64,000 bases of DNA from Halapricum hydrolyticum. Its GTDB lineage: Archaea; Halobacteriota; Halobacteria; Halobacteriales; Haloarculaceae. The translations under genes and the position numbers were made by a program. The notes beneath the pieces were generated by a model, which worked only from the letters and a program-made list of their open reading frames with translations, made no database searches and was not told where the DNA came from. Shown here one piece after another: positions 51,851 to 61,366 of the stretch (position 1 is its first letter; each line of letters opens with the position of its first letter). The stretch lies in the NCBI GenBank assembly GCA_025517565.1, contig JAOPKD010000009.1, positions 1 through 64,000 on the forward strand. The letters run 5' to 3'.

Positions 51851-53548
51851 ATGAGTCACTCCGACGAGCAGGCAGCAGAACAGGTCGCCGTCTGGAGTGA
51901 CCTCCCCGACCGAGAGCCGACGCATGCCCGCGTCGAGGGCATCGATCTCGTCGTCATTCGGTACGGCGACGAGGTGTCGGTTCTGTATGGCCGCTGTCTG
52001 CATCGCGGGGTACTCCTCGGTGACGGCCACGTCGAGGGACACAACCTCATCTGCGGCGTCCACGGCTGGGATTATCGGTACGATACGGGCGTCAGCGAGT
52101 ATGACAACTCGGAAGTTCTCGAGAAATTCACAGCGTGGGTCGACAAGGAGGAGGACGCCGTCTTCGTCGACGCGTCAGAAGTTACGGCCTGGGCGGAAGA
52201 GAATCCACAGCCGTACGATCCGCCCGAAGCTGGAGACGGCGACGACGGGGCAATGCAGGGAGCTACCGACGACATCGACGGCGGCTCGGTCGACCCCGAG
52301 TTCTACGGCGAGCCCGATTACGACAAAGAGCCGTACACACACTACATCCAGAGCCTCGCCCAGAAGGGACCCGAGGGAATCGGTGAACACGGGGACGTTT
52401 CGGCGATGGGCGTTCCGCGCTCAGAGCTCCCGTCCTGGGACGACCTGCAGATCCTGACTGCCCAGCTCGCCCGGACGCCGCTCGACGACGAGGCAGCCGT
52501 CGATACGGGGCTGGTGATCGGTCCGAACGCAGAGAACCCACTGCACCTCGATATCCCGATCTTCGTGAGCGACATGAGCTTTGGCGCGCTCAGTGAGGAA
52601 GCGAAGATCGCAATCTCGAAAGGCGCAGACCAGGCAGGTACGGGCATCTGTTCCGGTGAAGGCGGCATGTTACCCGAGGAGCAGGAAGCGAACTCCCGGT
52701 ACTTCTACGAGTACGCGACAGGGAAATTCGGCTGGGACATCGACCTCGTCGAACGGGTCCAGGCGTTCCACTTCAAAGCCGGACAGGGTGCAAAAACGGG
52801 GACCGGCGGCCACCTCCCCGGCGAAAAAGTACAGGGACGAATCGCCGAGGTCCGCGATCTCGAACCGGGAACGGACGCCGTGAGTCCCTCGCGCTTCCAA
52901 GATTTGGAAACGCCCAAGGATTTCGCCGAGATGGCCGACCGGGTGCGCGACGTCGGTGGTGGCATCCCGATCGGGTTCAAACTCTCCGCCCAGCATGTCG
53001 AGGAGGATATTGACTTCGCGCTGGATGCTGGTGCCGACTATCTCATCCTCGACGGGCGCGGGGGTGGTACTGGCGCGGCACCAGACGTATTCAAAAACAA
53101 TATCTCGGTCCCGACGATGGCCGCTCTTGCCCGGGCACGTCGCCACTTAGACGGACGCAACCGGTCGGACGTGACGCTCATCGCGACGGGTGGCCTCCGG
53201 ACGGAGTCGGATTTCATCAAGGCGATGGCGCTCGGAGCGGACGGCGTCGCCGTCGCGAACTCGGCGATGCAAGCAATCGGCTGTCTCGGGATGCGAGCCT
53301 GTGACTCGAACAATTGTCCCGTTGGGATCGCTACCCAGCGGGAAGACCTCAGAAACCGTCTCGTCATCGACTCGGCTGCCGACGGTCTACAGAACTTCTT
53401 CGAAGCGACAGTCGAACTGATGAAGGTGATGGCTCGTGCTTGTGGACACGACAGTCTCTCCGGGTTCGAGTGTCGTGATCTAACGACCTGGAAAAAAGAT
53501 ATCGCCGACCTGACCGGCGTCGAATATGCGGGGGTTACGGAACCGTGA
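51851..53548 (+). CDS. Rieske [2Fe-2S] domain fused to a glutamate-synthase FMN-binding domain
   Basis: 565 residues from the ATG at 51851. The N-terminal Rieske domain (residues 10-105) has C49-L-H51 and C68-GV-H71. After an acidic linker comes a GltS FMN barrel (about 165-560) with IFVSDMSFGALSEEAKIA, KAGQGAKTGTGGHLPG, YLILDGRGGGTGAAP and the 3Fe-4S Cys pattern C-x5-C-x4-C in GCLGMRACDSNNCPVG. There is no amidotransferase domain. The iron-sulfur centres and flavin would form an electron path; the physiological reaction may be glutamate synthesis or another amination. Confidence 0.9.
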   Translation: MSHSDEQAAEQVAVWSDLPDREPTHARVEGIDLVVIRYGDEVSVLYGRCLHRGVLLGDGHVEGHNLICGVHGWDYRYDTGVSEYDNSEVLEKFTAWVDKEEDAVFVDASEVTAWAEENPQPYDPPEAGDGDDGAMQGATDDIDGGSVDPEFYGEPDYDKEPYTHYIQSLAQKGPEGIGEHGDVSAMGVPRSELPSWDDLQILTAQLARTPLDDEAAVDTGLVIGPNAENPLHLDIPIFVSDMSFGALSEEAKIAISKGADQAGTGICSGEGGMLPEEQEANSRYFYEYATGKFGWDIDLVERVQAFHFKAGQGAKTGTGGHLPGEKVQGRIAEVRDLEPGTDAVSPSRFQDLETPKDFAEMADRVRDVGGGIPIGFKLSAQHVEEDIDFALDAGADYLILDGRGGGTGAAPDVFKNNISVPTMAALARARRHLDGRNRSDVTLIATGGLRTESDFIKAMALGADGVAVANSAMQAIGCLGMRACDSNNCPVGIATQREDLRNRLVIDSAADGLQNFFEATVELMKVMARACGHDSLSGFECRDLTTWKKDIADLTGVEYAGVTEP

Positions 53549-53578
53549 GACCGACGTCCAAACGCTTGAATTCCCGGC

Positions 53579-54022
53579 ATGAACAGAAATCAAATAATGC
53601 GAGTGGGTGGCCGTCCAGCTATCCTGTGGGTACTGCTGGCGGTGCTTGGCCAGCTGGCGGTCCGTGCCGTAATCGGCGGTGTGGCATTGCTGATGGCCCC
53701 CTCCGGAGAGATTGTCGGACTCTCGTCGGTTCCACTCGACAGGACGCCGTTCGGGGACTTCCTGGTCCCAGGCATCATCCTCTTCGTGGTGTTCGGACTC
53801 GTCCCGGCAGTCGTGTGCTACGCGCTCTACACGCGACGCCGATGGGGGTGGACTTCGAGCGTCGGCGTCGCCGTTGCAATGCTAATCTGGGTACTCGTGG
53901 AGGTGGCTGCCGGCTTCGATCGGCCGACGATCTATCTGAACCTCGCAACCGCCGGAGCGATCGTAGTGCTTGCTGTTCACCCAGCAGTCCGCCAAGACAG
54001 ATCGGACGCCAAGCGGTCGTGA
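53579..54022 (+). CDS. Small four-helix membrane protein
   Basis: 147 residues with about four membrane segments ([75 protein letters not shown]). Family unknown. It stands between the Rieske-GltS and DHFR genes on the same strand. Confidence 0.72.
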   Translation: MNRNQIMRVGGRPAILWVLLAVLGQLAVRAVIGGVALLMAPSGEIVGLSSVPLDRTPFGDFLVPGIILFVVFGLVPAVVCYALYTRRRWGWTSSVGVAVAMLIWVLVEVAAGFDRPTIYLNLATAGAIVVLAVHPAVRQDRSDAKRS

Positions 54023-54068
54023 TAGAGGCAAACCTACCGGAAATACGCGGAGTCACCACCGATTGAAC

Positions 54069-54557
54069 ATGGATATAGAACTCATTACAGTGGCTGCAGT
54101 GGCAGAGAACGGCGTTATCGGCCGGGACGGCGAGATCCCGTGGCCGAGCATCCCAGCCGACAAGCAACAGTACAGAGATCGGATCGCGGATTCACCCGTA
54201 ATCCTCGGGCGAGTCACGTTCGACTCAATGCGTGACGACCTCCCGGGGACCGCACAAATCGTGTTGAGCCGGTCGGAATCGGCGTTCGATGTCGAATCGG
54301 CGCACCATGTGTCGGGCATCGACGATGCGATCGCGACAGTCGAATCGCTCGGGAGCGACCATGCCTATGTCATCGGCGGAGCGGGCATCTACGACCTCTT
54401 CCAGCCGGCTATCGACCGAATGATACTCAGCCGGATTCCCGGCGAGTACGACGGGGACACGTATTTTCCGGACTGGGAGACCAATGACTGGACCCTCGTG
54501 GACCGCACCCCCTATGACGAGTTCACCCTCGAAGAGTGGGTTCGAGAACAAAGCTAA
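54069..54557 (+). CDS. folA: Dihydrofolate reductase
   Basis: 162 residues. Motifs are [20 protein letters not shown] (substrate loop), [11 protein letters not shown] (NADPH site) and [13 protein letters not shown]. The start ATG at 54069 is preferred over upstream codons. It makes tetrahydrofolate from dihydrofolate. It ends 17 bases before the M20 peptidase gene on the same strand. Confidence 0.92.
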   Translation: MDIELITVAAVAENGVIGRDGEIPWPSIPADKQQYRDRIADSPVILGRVTFDSMRDDLPGTAQIVLSRSESAFDVESAHHVSGIDDAIATVESLGSDHAYVIGGAGIYDLFQPAIDRMILSRIPGEYDGDTYFPDWETNDWTLVDRTPYDEFTLEEWVREQS

Positions 54558-54574
54558 CACTCCGGATACCAACG

Positions 54575-55843
54575 ATGGATACGTCCGATCTGCCCGCGGC
54601 CGTTGCCGAATACCTCTCCGAGAATCGTACGGAACTGTTCGAGTTCACCGAGACCATCGTCGGATACGACACCCAGAACCCACCCGGACGAACTGTCGAT
54701 ATCGTCGAATGGGTCGAAACCACGCTCGAGGAATCGGCGTTGTCCGTCGAGCGTTTTGAAGTCGACCCTGAAAAGCCGAATCTCATCGCCACGCTTCCCG
54801 GACAGACCGACCGCACGCTGTGTTTCAACGGCCATCTCGATACCGTTCCGTTCGACGAGGGCGATTGGTCGTACGAACCGCTCGGGGAGCGAGACGGCGA
54901 ACGCCTCTACGGACGCGGGACGACCGATATGAAAGGGGCTGTCGCCGCGATGTTGCAGGTCGCACTCGCGTACGCTCGGACCGAGACGGAGCCGCCAGTG
55001 ACACTCCAGTTCGCGTTCGTGAGCGACGAGGAGACAGGCGGTGACGCCGGCCTCACGACGCTGTTAGAGACGACAGAGTTCGACCCCGACGCCTGTGTCG
55101 TGGGTGAAACTACCTCCCGGAACGGACGATACTCCATCTCGGTGGCCGATCGCGGGAACATCTGGCTCACGCTCGAAGCGTCCGGGACGGCTGCCCACGG
55201 CTCGCGACCGATGATCGGGGAGAACGCGATCGATCGCCTGACTACGGCAGTCGAGCAGTTACGAAACGAGTTCGGGCAACGGGAACTCTCGGTCGATTCA
55301 GCGATGGACGAGATCATCGGGGAGTCCGTCGACTTCTACGAACCGGAAGCCGGAGCTGAGGCCACCCGCACCTTGTACCGGTATCCGACGATCAATCTCG
55401 GCATCATCGAGGGTGGAACGGCGATCAACACGGTCCCGGCCTCGGCATGCGCGAGAGTCGATATTCGATTGACGGCCGGTGTCGACACCAGAGACGCGCT
55501 CAGTGGGATCCGGAACTGCTTGGCCGGGATGGACGGCATCGAGATCACCGATATCTCGTGGACCCGTGGGTCGTACGAGCCGCTCGGGAGTCCGATCGTC
55601 GAAGCGAGCGCGCGAGCAGCCGACCACGTCGTCGACGACCAAGTCTACCGGCGGAGCGGTACCGGTGGCGGTGACGCCAAAGTGCTTCGGCACGAGGGGA
55701 TTCCAACGGTCGAGTTCGGCTTCGGAACCCAGACAGCGCACGGAACTGATGAATACACAACGACCGAGGCCCTGGTTCGAAACGCTATCAGCTACGGAAC
55801 ACTCCCAGTCCTCTACGAGCAATTCACGAGTACTGACGGATGA
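54575..55843 (+). CDS. M20-family metallopeptidase (ArgE/DapE/ACY1 type)
   Basis: 422 residues. The zinc-site motifs are FNGHLDTVP (H87, D89), GRGTTDMKGAVAAML (Asp) and SDEETGGDAG (catalytic Glu); the dimerisation domain is in the middle and RSGTGGGDAKVLRHEG near the end. It deacylates or hydrolyses an N-acyl amino acid or dipeptide; the substrate is not shown. The stop overlaps the next ATG by four bases (ATGA), so it is co-translated with the TauE-like permease, perhaps one that handles the same substrate. Confidence 0.9.
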   Translation: MDTSDLPAAVAEYLSENRTELFEFTETIVGYDTQNPPGRTVDIVEWVETTLEESALSVERFEVDPEKPNLIATLPGQTDRTLCFNGHLDTVPFDEGDWSYEPLGERDGERLYGRGTTDMKGAVAAMLQVALAYARTETEPPVTLQFAFVSDEETGGDAGLTTLLETTEFDPDACVVGETTSRNGRYSISVADRGNIWLTLEASGTAAHGSRPMIGENAIDRLTTAVEQLRNEFGQRELSVDSAMDEIIGESVDFYEPEAGAEATRTLYRYPTINLGIIEGGTAINTVPASACARVDIRLTAGVDTRDALSGIRNCLAGMDGIEITDISWTRGSYEPLGSPIVEASARAADHVVDDQVYRRSGTGGGDAKVLRHEGIPTVEFGFGTQTAHGTDEYTTTEALVRNAISYGTLPVLYEQFTSTDG

Positions 55844-56625
55844 TTGCAGCTATCGGGGGGACGACAGTTGCGCTGATGACGCTCGTTATTCTGATCGCCG
55901 GAACGACGAATGGACTGGCTGGCTTCGGATTCGCCCTCGTCGGAACAATGGCGCTTGCAACAGTGATCGATCCGGCGACGGCAGTCGTGTTCATGATTAT
56001 CCCCATTCTCGCGGTGAATCTTTCGCTGGTACGTGATCTCTCCCGGGAAGAGCTTCGAACCTGTAGTCGACGGTTTGGACCACTCATTGGTGCAGCACTG
56101 GTCGGCACAGTTGTCGGGATGGCCGTCCTCAGTAGTATTCCGACCGGCCCCCTGCGTGTCGGCCTCGGAGTATTGACGCTCGGCTTCGTCGCGACCGCTC
56201 AGCGACGGATCCCCCTCCCAGAGTGGTCGTCAGGTGGGATCGGTACGTTCGCTCAAACGCGAGTTGGGATGCTCGGTGTCGGCGGCATTTCGGGACTGTT
56301 GTTCGGCGGGACGAACGTCGGTGTACAGCTCATCGCGTATCTTCGGAGCTTCGACCTCTCACACGGATTATTCGTCGGCATCGTCGCGCTCGTATTCCTG
56401 GGACTCAACGGAATCCGCGTTGGTGTGGCGGGGCTGTTCGGGCTATATCCGAGCGGAATTGTTCTGTTCGCCTCCGTCGCCGCTGCCATCCCGGCCGTCA
56501 TCGGAGTCGCAGTCGGGAAGCGCCTTCGAATCACCGCCAGCGAGCGCTCTCGCAGACTCGTCGTGCTGGGACTGCTTACCGTGGTTGGAATCCGTCTGGT
56601 AGGCGGCGGCGCCGGAATACTGTGA
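55840..56625 (+). CDS. TauE/SafE-family permease, second copy
   Basis: 261 residues with eight membrane helices. The duplicated signature is GTTNGLAGFGFALVG in the first half and GISGLLFGGTNVGVQLIAYL in the second. It is smaller than the copy at 25066 and lacks its hydrophilic loop. Translational coupling to the M20 peptidase suggests transport of that enzyme's substrate or product. Confidence 0.9.
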   Translation: MIAAIGGTTVALMTLVILIAGTTNGLAGFGFALVGTMALATVIDPATAVVFMIIPILAVNLSLVRDLSREELRTCSRRFGPLIGAALVGTVVGMAVLSSIPTGPLRVGLGVLTLGFVATAQRRIPLPEWSSGGIGTFAQTRVGMLGVGGISGLLFGGTNVGVQLIAYLRSFDLSHGLFVGIVALVFLGLNGIRVGVAGLFGLYPSGIVLFASVAAAIPAVIGVAVGKRLRITASERSRRLVVLGLLTVVGIRLVGGGAGIL

Positions 56626-56642
56626 ATAGCGATGTCAGTATT

Positions 56643-56903
56643 TCAGTCCAGATCCGCTTCAAGCGAATAGATACGCTGCCTGGCATCCATAAACGAGATA
56701 CGCGACTTGACGAGCCCGTTCTCTTCGAGTTGGGTGAGTGCATAGCGAACGGTTCGCGCTGGAAGAAGTGTCGAGTCGGCGAGCTCCGACTGCGTACTAT
56801 CGCCCACATATTCGAGTGTTTTCGCGACGAGTTTTGCACTCGGCGGGAGGTCGTGGAGGGCAGTCGAAGGTGCTTGAGTGGACAAAGACGACTGGTCTGG
56901 CAT
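56643..56903 (-). CDS. MarR-like winged-helix regulator
   Basis: 86 residues from the ATG at 56903. A single wHTH domain: DSTQSELADSTLLPARTVRY is the helix-turn-helix and VKSRISFMDARQRIYSL the wing. It is convergent with the TauE-like permease gene, with 17 bases between the ends. Confidence 0.8.
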   Translation of the reverse strand: MPDQSSLSTQAPSTALHDLPPSAKLVAKTLEYVGDSTQSELADSTLLPARTVRYALTQLEENGLVKSRISFMDARQRIYSLEADLD

Positions 56904-56985
56904 CAATATCAGAGAATGGGATGGAATCATCTTAACCGACTACCGGAGATGCAACGCGGTTACACAACCGTTCGTTGGTCATCGA

Positions 56986-57333
56986 TCACTCGTCCGTCGA
57001 GGCCCACTCCAAGAGGGGTTCGAGCCGAGTTCTCACCTCGCCCCCGTCGTCGGTCAGCGAGTATTCGACACGGGGTGGAATCTCGTTATACTGAGTCCGA
57101 GAGACCAGTCCGGCCTCCTCGAATTCATCGAGCCGTTTCGAGATGGTCGAGGTACTGGCGCTCGAGAGGTGCTTCTCGATCGCCCCAAACCGGAGTGACT
57201 CGTGAGCGCCAATGATGCTAATCAACTGCATCGCATATTTCTGGCTGAGCGTGTCGATGACACCGGTCAGCGGACAGTAGCACGTTCCGTCGACATCGCA
57301 CGTAGGGGCGGGTGATGATGTTGAATCTGCCAT
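56986..57333 (-). CDS. HxlR-family winged-helix regulator with N-terminal Cys residues
   Basis: 115 residues. The N-terminus has CDVDGTCYCPLTG, three cysteines that could bind metal or act as a redox switch; the HxlR wHTH follows (SLRFGAIEKHLSSASTSTIS and RVEYSLTDDGGEV). It is divergent from mercuric reductase with 77 bases between starts. Control of that gene, with Hg(II) or thiol stress as signal, is a reasonable inference. Confidence 0.85.
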   Translation of the reverse strand: MADSTSSPAPTCDVDGTCYCPLTGVIDTLSQKYAMQLISIIGAHESLRFGAIEKHLSSASTSTISKRLDEFEEAGLVSRTQYNEIPPRVEYSLTDDGGEVRTRLEPLLEWASTDE

Positions 57334-57365
57334 AGCTTCGTGGCCTCCGACCTACTCCATAGCTT
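57330..57365. promoter_or_regulatory. Direct repeats CCATAGCTT between HxlR and merA
   Basis: CCATAGCTT occurs at 57330-57338 and again at 57357-57365, 27 bases apart. The first copy overlaps the HxlR start codon. This is a natural place for an autoregulator that also controls the divergent merA gene. Confidence 0.35.
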
Positions 57366-57410
57366 TGGACTCCACAGTACAATTACTTCGCGTTCTAAAC
57401 TTGTGACGAG

Positions 57411-58868
57411 ATGGAGGAGCACAATTCGTATGATCTCGTGATTCTCGGCGGCGGAGCCGCTGCCTTTGCTGCCATCACGGAAGCGAGTGGACGAGGGCTT
57501 TCGACAGCAATGGTGAATACAGGACTCCCAATCGGCGGGACGTGCGTGAACGTCGGCTGTGTCCCGAGCAAACACCTCCTCGCTGTCGGCGAGAGTGCTG
57601 CCGCTCCGCAGGAGAATCCGTTCGAGGCGGTCAGGTACAGCGACGACGAGCCGACAGTCGACTGGGCGAAGGCACTCGACGGCACCGACGCTCTAGTCGA
57701 GCGGTTCCGGCAGGAGAACTACGTCGACGTCGCCGAGCACTTCGAGACGGATATCTACGAGGGCTACGGCCAACTGATTGACGACACGACCATCGAGATC
57801 GTCGACGGCCCCGACGAGAGGACCCAGATCACCGGCAAGAAAACGCTAGTCGCGACGGGGAGTTCACCCTGGGCACCACCCATCGACGGGCTGGACGATG
57901 TCGACTACTACACGAGCGAAACCATTCTCGAGGAACGCAATCTCCCCGAGAACATCGTCATCATCGGTGGCGGTTACATCGCGCTTGAATGGGGTCAGAT
58001 CCTCCACCGAGTCGGTGTCGACATCACCATTCTCCAGCGCTCTGAGCGCGTGCTCTCGGCGATGGAAGGCCAGCTCGGACGAGAGATACAGCGCGCATTC
58101 GAAGACGAGGGGATCGACGTGGTCACCGGCAACGATTTCCAGCGCGTGCGAACGCCAGCAGCCGACGGTGGGACCGAAGCAGTCCAGTCGGGCGTCGCCG
58201 TCGAGACAGACGACGACGGCACCAAGCGGACAGTCACCGGTGACGCACTGTTCGTCGCAACTGGCGTCCAGCCAAACAGCGGGGGCATCGGACTCGAAAC
58301 GGTGGGTGTCGAGACGAACGACGACGGGACTGTCCACGTCGACGAGCACTTCCAGACGACCAATCCCGACGTGTACGCTGCCGGCGACGTGATCGGTGAG
58401 CCCGAACTAGAGACGGTCGCCGCCAAAGAAGGGAATCACGGCGTCAAGAACGCCTTCGGCGACGAGGGCGTCAGCATCGACTACGATGCGGTCCCAGCAG
58501 TCGTCTTCACCAGCCCGGAGGTCGCAGCCGTCGGGACGACCGAACTCGAATATATGGACGAACACGGGACCTGTTCCTGTCGGACTATCCAGATGGAGGA
58601 TGTCCCACGGGCAAAAGCCGTCAAGAACACGGATGGCCTTGTCCAGGTCGTCAAGCATCACGAGACCGACGAGATCGTCGGGGTCCACATGGTCGGTCCC
58701 CGTGCCGCCGACATGATTATGGAAGCGACGCTGGCGGTGAAGTTCGGGCTGACCGTCGACGACATCATCGACACCGTCCACCCCTTCCCGACGTTCAGCG
58801 AGGCGTTCAAACAAGCTTGTCAGGCGTTCCGGAGGGACACGTCGAAAATGAGCTGTTGTATCGAGTGA
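57411..58868 (+). CDS. merA: Mercuric(II) reductase
   Basis: 485 residues. The FAD motif VILGGGAAAFAA, the redox pair C45-VNVG-C50 (GGTCVNVGCVPSKHLL, the MerA form), the NADPH motif IIGGGYIALEWGQILH and the C-terminal C482-C483 pair (SKMSCCIE) that hands Hg(II) to the active site are all present. It lacks the N-terminal MerA heavy-metal domain. It reduces Hg(II) to Hg(0) with NADPH. No merB, merT or merP is next to it; an HxlR regulator is divergent. Confidence 0.94.
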   Translation: MEEHNSYDLVILGGGAAAFAAITEASGRGLSTAMVNTGLPIGGTCVNVGCVPSKHLLAVGESAAAPQENPFEAVRYSDDEPTVDWAKALDGTDALVERFRQENYVDVAEHFETDIYEGYGQLIDDTTIEIVDGPDERTQITGKKTLVATGSSPWAPPIDGLDDVDYYTSETILEERNLPENIVIIGGGYIALEWGQILHRVGVDITILQRSERVLSAMEGQLGREIQRAFEDEGIDVVTGNDFQRVRTPAADGGTEAVQSGVAVETDDDGTKRTVTGDALFVATGVQPNSGGIGLETVGVETNDDGTVHVDEHFQTTNPDVYAAGDVIGEPELETVAAKEGNHGVKNAFGDEGVSIDYDAVPAVVFTSPEVAAVGTTELEYMDEHGTCSCRTIQMEDVPRAKAVKNTDGLVQVVKHHETDEIVGVHMVGPRAADMIMEATLAVKFGLTVDDIIDTVHPFPTFSEAFKQACQAFRRDTSKMSCCIE

Positions 58869-58964
58869 TGCCCGGAAGCAAACCTTCTGGAGTTCGGCCT
58901 CCTTCCTTCGGGCAAGTGGGCTGTGTCGACGCTTGTGCGACTGCATTCCGGATCCGCGACGAGG

Positions 58965-58974
58965 TTTTAATATA
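58965..58974 (+). promoter_or_regulatory. TATA-like box for the glutaredoxin-like gene
   Basis: TTTTAATATA is centred about 32 bases before the ATG at 59002, consistent with a very short leader. Confidence 0.4.
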
Positions 58975-59001
58975 GCTCCACCTCCTCTCGATTGAGATTC
59001 G

Positions 59002-59241
59002 ATGCTGGAACTCTATCGGCTCCCCGGTTGTCCGTACTGTGCGAAGGCGGAGCGCAAGCTCGACGAGCTTGAGCTTGAATACGAGACCCACAATGTTCCT
59101 CCGTTCCGGTTCCTCCGGTCCGAAGTGAAATCGGTGAGTGGTCAATCCGGTGTTCCGGTTCTCGTCGATCCGGAACACGGAATCGAGGGCATGGCCGAGA
59201 GCGATGACATCGTCGCTCACCTCGAGAACACGTACGCCTGA
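59002..59241 (+). CDS. Glutaredoxin-like protein
   Basis: 79 residues. The redox motif C10-P-Y-C13 and the cis-proline segment SGVPVLVDPEHGIEGMAESD are typical. It is a single-domain GST-N/glutaredoxin, related to that at 8406. It follows merA and could supply reducing power to the thiol pathways of this region. Confidence 0.9.
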   Translation: MLELYRLPGCPYCAKAERKLDELELEYETHNVPPFRFLRSEVKSVSGQSGVPVLVDPEHGIEGMAESDDIVAHLENTYA

Positions 59242-59301
59242 CGTGGGTACTGGAACCCATCAATCAGTAGAACTCTCTGAACGCAGTAACCTGCCATCTC
59301 C

Positions 59302-60078
59302 GTGTTGAACGAGACGAGTATCGCGTTGGCCGTTACCGGCGTCTTGGTCGCTGGGGTAGCGTGGGTTCTTCATCGCCGAAGAGTCGCTGTGACAACAGCG
59401 GAGATTGGAGCGACGCTTCCGTGGTTCGCCGTCATCGGTATTGCGGTTGCTGTCGGTCGCTCAACGTCCGTTTCGGGACTTCCCGCGGGTTTCCTCCAGA
59501 GTCCAACGGTGTACCTCGTCGTTGGGGCGCTCGTCGCTGGTCTGTGGGTCATCTTTGACCTCGTCGAAATCCAGCAGCGCTCGCGATGGACTGCCGGGAC
59601 TGGCGTCCTCATGGCCCTGGTCGTCGGGGGAGGGACTGTCCTCACGATGGGAACACCCCAGCCGCGCGTTCTCGTTTGGAACGGTGTGGCGGTCGTACTA
59701 GCGGTCGGAGTCACCCTGCTCGTCCTGCGGACAGTCCCGAGTGGACATCGAGCCACCCACAGCTGGCTCGGTGCTTGGGTACTCTTTGCACACGTCCTCG
59801 ATGCGACGACAACAGGCATCGGGCTCGAGAAACTCGGGACGACCGAACGAAATCCGATCTCTGCCGCACTCATTCAGATGGGGGAGGGAGCTGGTGTATC
59901 CGGTGTCGTCCTCTTTTTATTCGTGAAAGTCGCGGTTGCCCTGCTCATCCTGAGAGCGCTTGACCCCGGCATGAACCCGGCTGGCCGAGAGACCGTCGCG
60001 CTGCTTGTGGTGGCAGCTGGTGCTGGCCTCGTTCCTGCCATCCACAATCTCACACTATTCGCGCTTGCGATTTCCTAA
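59302..60078 (+). CDS. DUF63 family membrane protein
   Basis: 258 residues, GTG start at 59302, about seven membrane helices. The signature FAHVLDATTTGIGLEKLGTT with NPIS matches archaeal DUF63 proteins. Function unknown; conserved Asp and His residues in helices hint at an enzymatic role in the membrane. It is separated from the convergent HEAT-thioredoxin gene by 76 bases. Confidence 0.88.
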   Translation: MLNETSIALAVTGVLVAGVAWVLHRRRVAVTTAEIGATLPWFAVIGIAVAVGRSTSVSGLPAGFLQSPTVYLVVGALVAGLWVIFDLVEIQQRSRWTAGTGVLMALVVGGGTVLTMGTPQPRVLVWNGVAVVLAVGVTLLVLRTVPSGHRATHSWLGAWVLFAHVLDATTTGIGLEKLGTTERNPISAALIQMGEGAGVSGVVLFLFVKVAVALLILRALDPGMNPAGRETVALLVVAAGAGLVPAIHNLTLFALAIS

Positions 60079-60154
60079 ACGATTCGCATCCGGTCTCGCT
60101 CTACCGTAAGTCGTCACGATAAGATGGTTTTGCACGCTCCGCTAGCGTGGGTAG

Positions 60155-61269
60155 TCACTCGGACACCACCTGTCGTCGTTCCGGATGCTCGAACTCGAAC
60201 TCCTCAGACCGGATCATCCCCAGGGTCTCCTCGATAGACGGACGATCCCCCCAGAACGTCCCATAATAGGCGAATCGAACAGTCCCAGTCGGATCGAGAA
60301 TGATCGTCGCAGGTCGATTGATATACTCGGCGTGGACGGCGTAAGCCATCGGATCGACGCCGTATTTCGCGCCAACAGCCCCTGCACGATCGAGAAGGTG
60401 TGGCCACCAAATCTCCTCGGCATACGACTCAATAAACGACTCCTCGGCGAACCAGTACTCCGGCTCAAGCTCCCGACTGACCATCACGCGGCCGCGATAC
60501 TGACCGTGACACTCGATCGTCGCCACGTTGATATCTGCCTCCTGTAGTTCCTCGCGAAGCTCGAGCAGTTCGTCGAACTCGCGGTGACAGACCGGACACC
60601 AGTCGGCGAACACCCAGATTAGGACCGTCCACTCGTTGTCTCCGATCGAATCCGCGAGGTCCCATGTCCGTCAGTATCCGGCAGTACGAGTGACGGCGCA
60701 GCCTCACCGACAGTCAGCTGTTCGAACGTATCCTCGTCGAGATTTCGGTACGCTGCCTCCAGCTCGGGTTCTGCGACTTCGCCCTTTTTGATGCGGTCGA
60801 CCGAAAGTTCGGCTTGATGACGGACGTCTTTCAAGTCGTCGTTCGCGTGCCGGTCACGTAGCAAGTCCATCGACTGGGTGGCACCGATTTGCCCCAACGC
60901 GACGATCGCCTGCGATCGTGCCAGTGCGTCCGGATCTTCGCGGACCACCCGTTCGAGCGACTCCACCTCGCTCTGGGATCGTAGGATTCCCAGCGCCGTT
61001 GCACAGACGTAGCGTACCTGTACGTCGTCGTCCTCAAGACCGACGGCGATTTCAGACGTTTTAGCGTCCCCGAGCCGAACGAGGTCGCGGACGGCGAGCA
61101 GTCGGACTCGCCAATCGTCGTCGTCGAGATCAGCGATACCGTGCTCTTCGAGCGTCCGATCGACTGTGAAGCTTGTCTCATCAACAGGGTGGAATGTGTG
61201 TGTCCGGACACGGTCGAGTACCGCCTCTACGGACAGTCCATCGGAGGAGCTCGCTTCGGTATCGTTCAT
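60155..61269 (-). pseudogene. HEAT-repeat protein fused to a thioredoxin-like domain, with a one-base frameshift
   Basis: The ATG at 61269 starts a 216-codon frame with HEAT repeats (DDDWRVRLLAVRDLVRLGDA; DDVQVRYVCATALGILRS) and the start of a redoxin domain (VGEAAPSLVLPDTDGH). Near 60661-60665 the frame breaks; after a one-base loss the next frame continues TVLIWVFADWCPVCHREFDE to the stop at 60155, with the CPVC motif of thioredoxins. The fused protein would be about 371 residues. This is a recent mutation or a sequencing error; the second part alone could start at an internal codon. Confidence 0.8.
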
Positions 61270-61366
61270 ACACCCACGAGGCGGCCGGCCCAGAAAAGGA
61301 TACGCGACAGGGAGACCGAGACAGCCACAGAGATGCCGGCGAAGCGGGGTTGATCACTCAGTGCAA

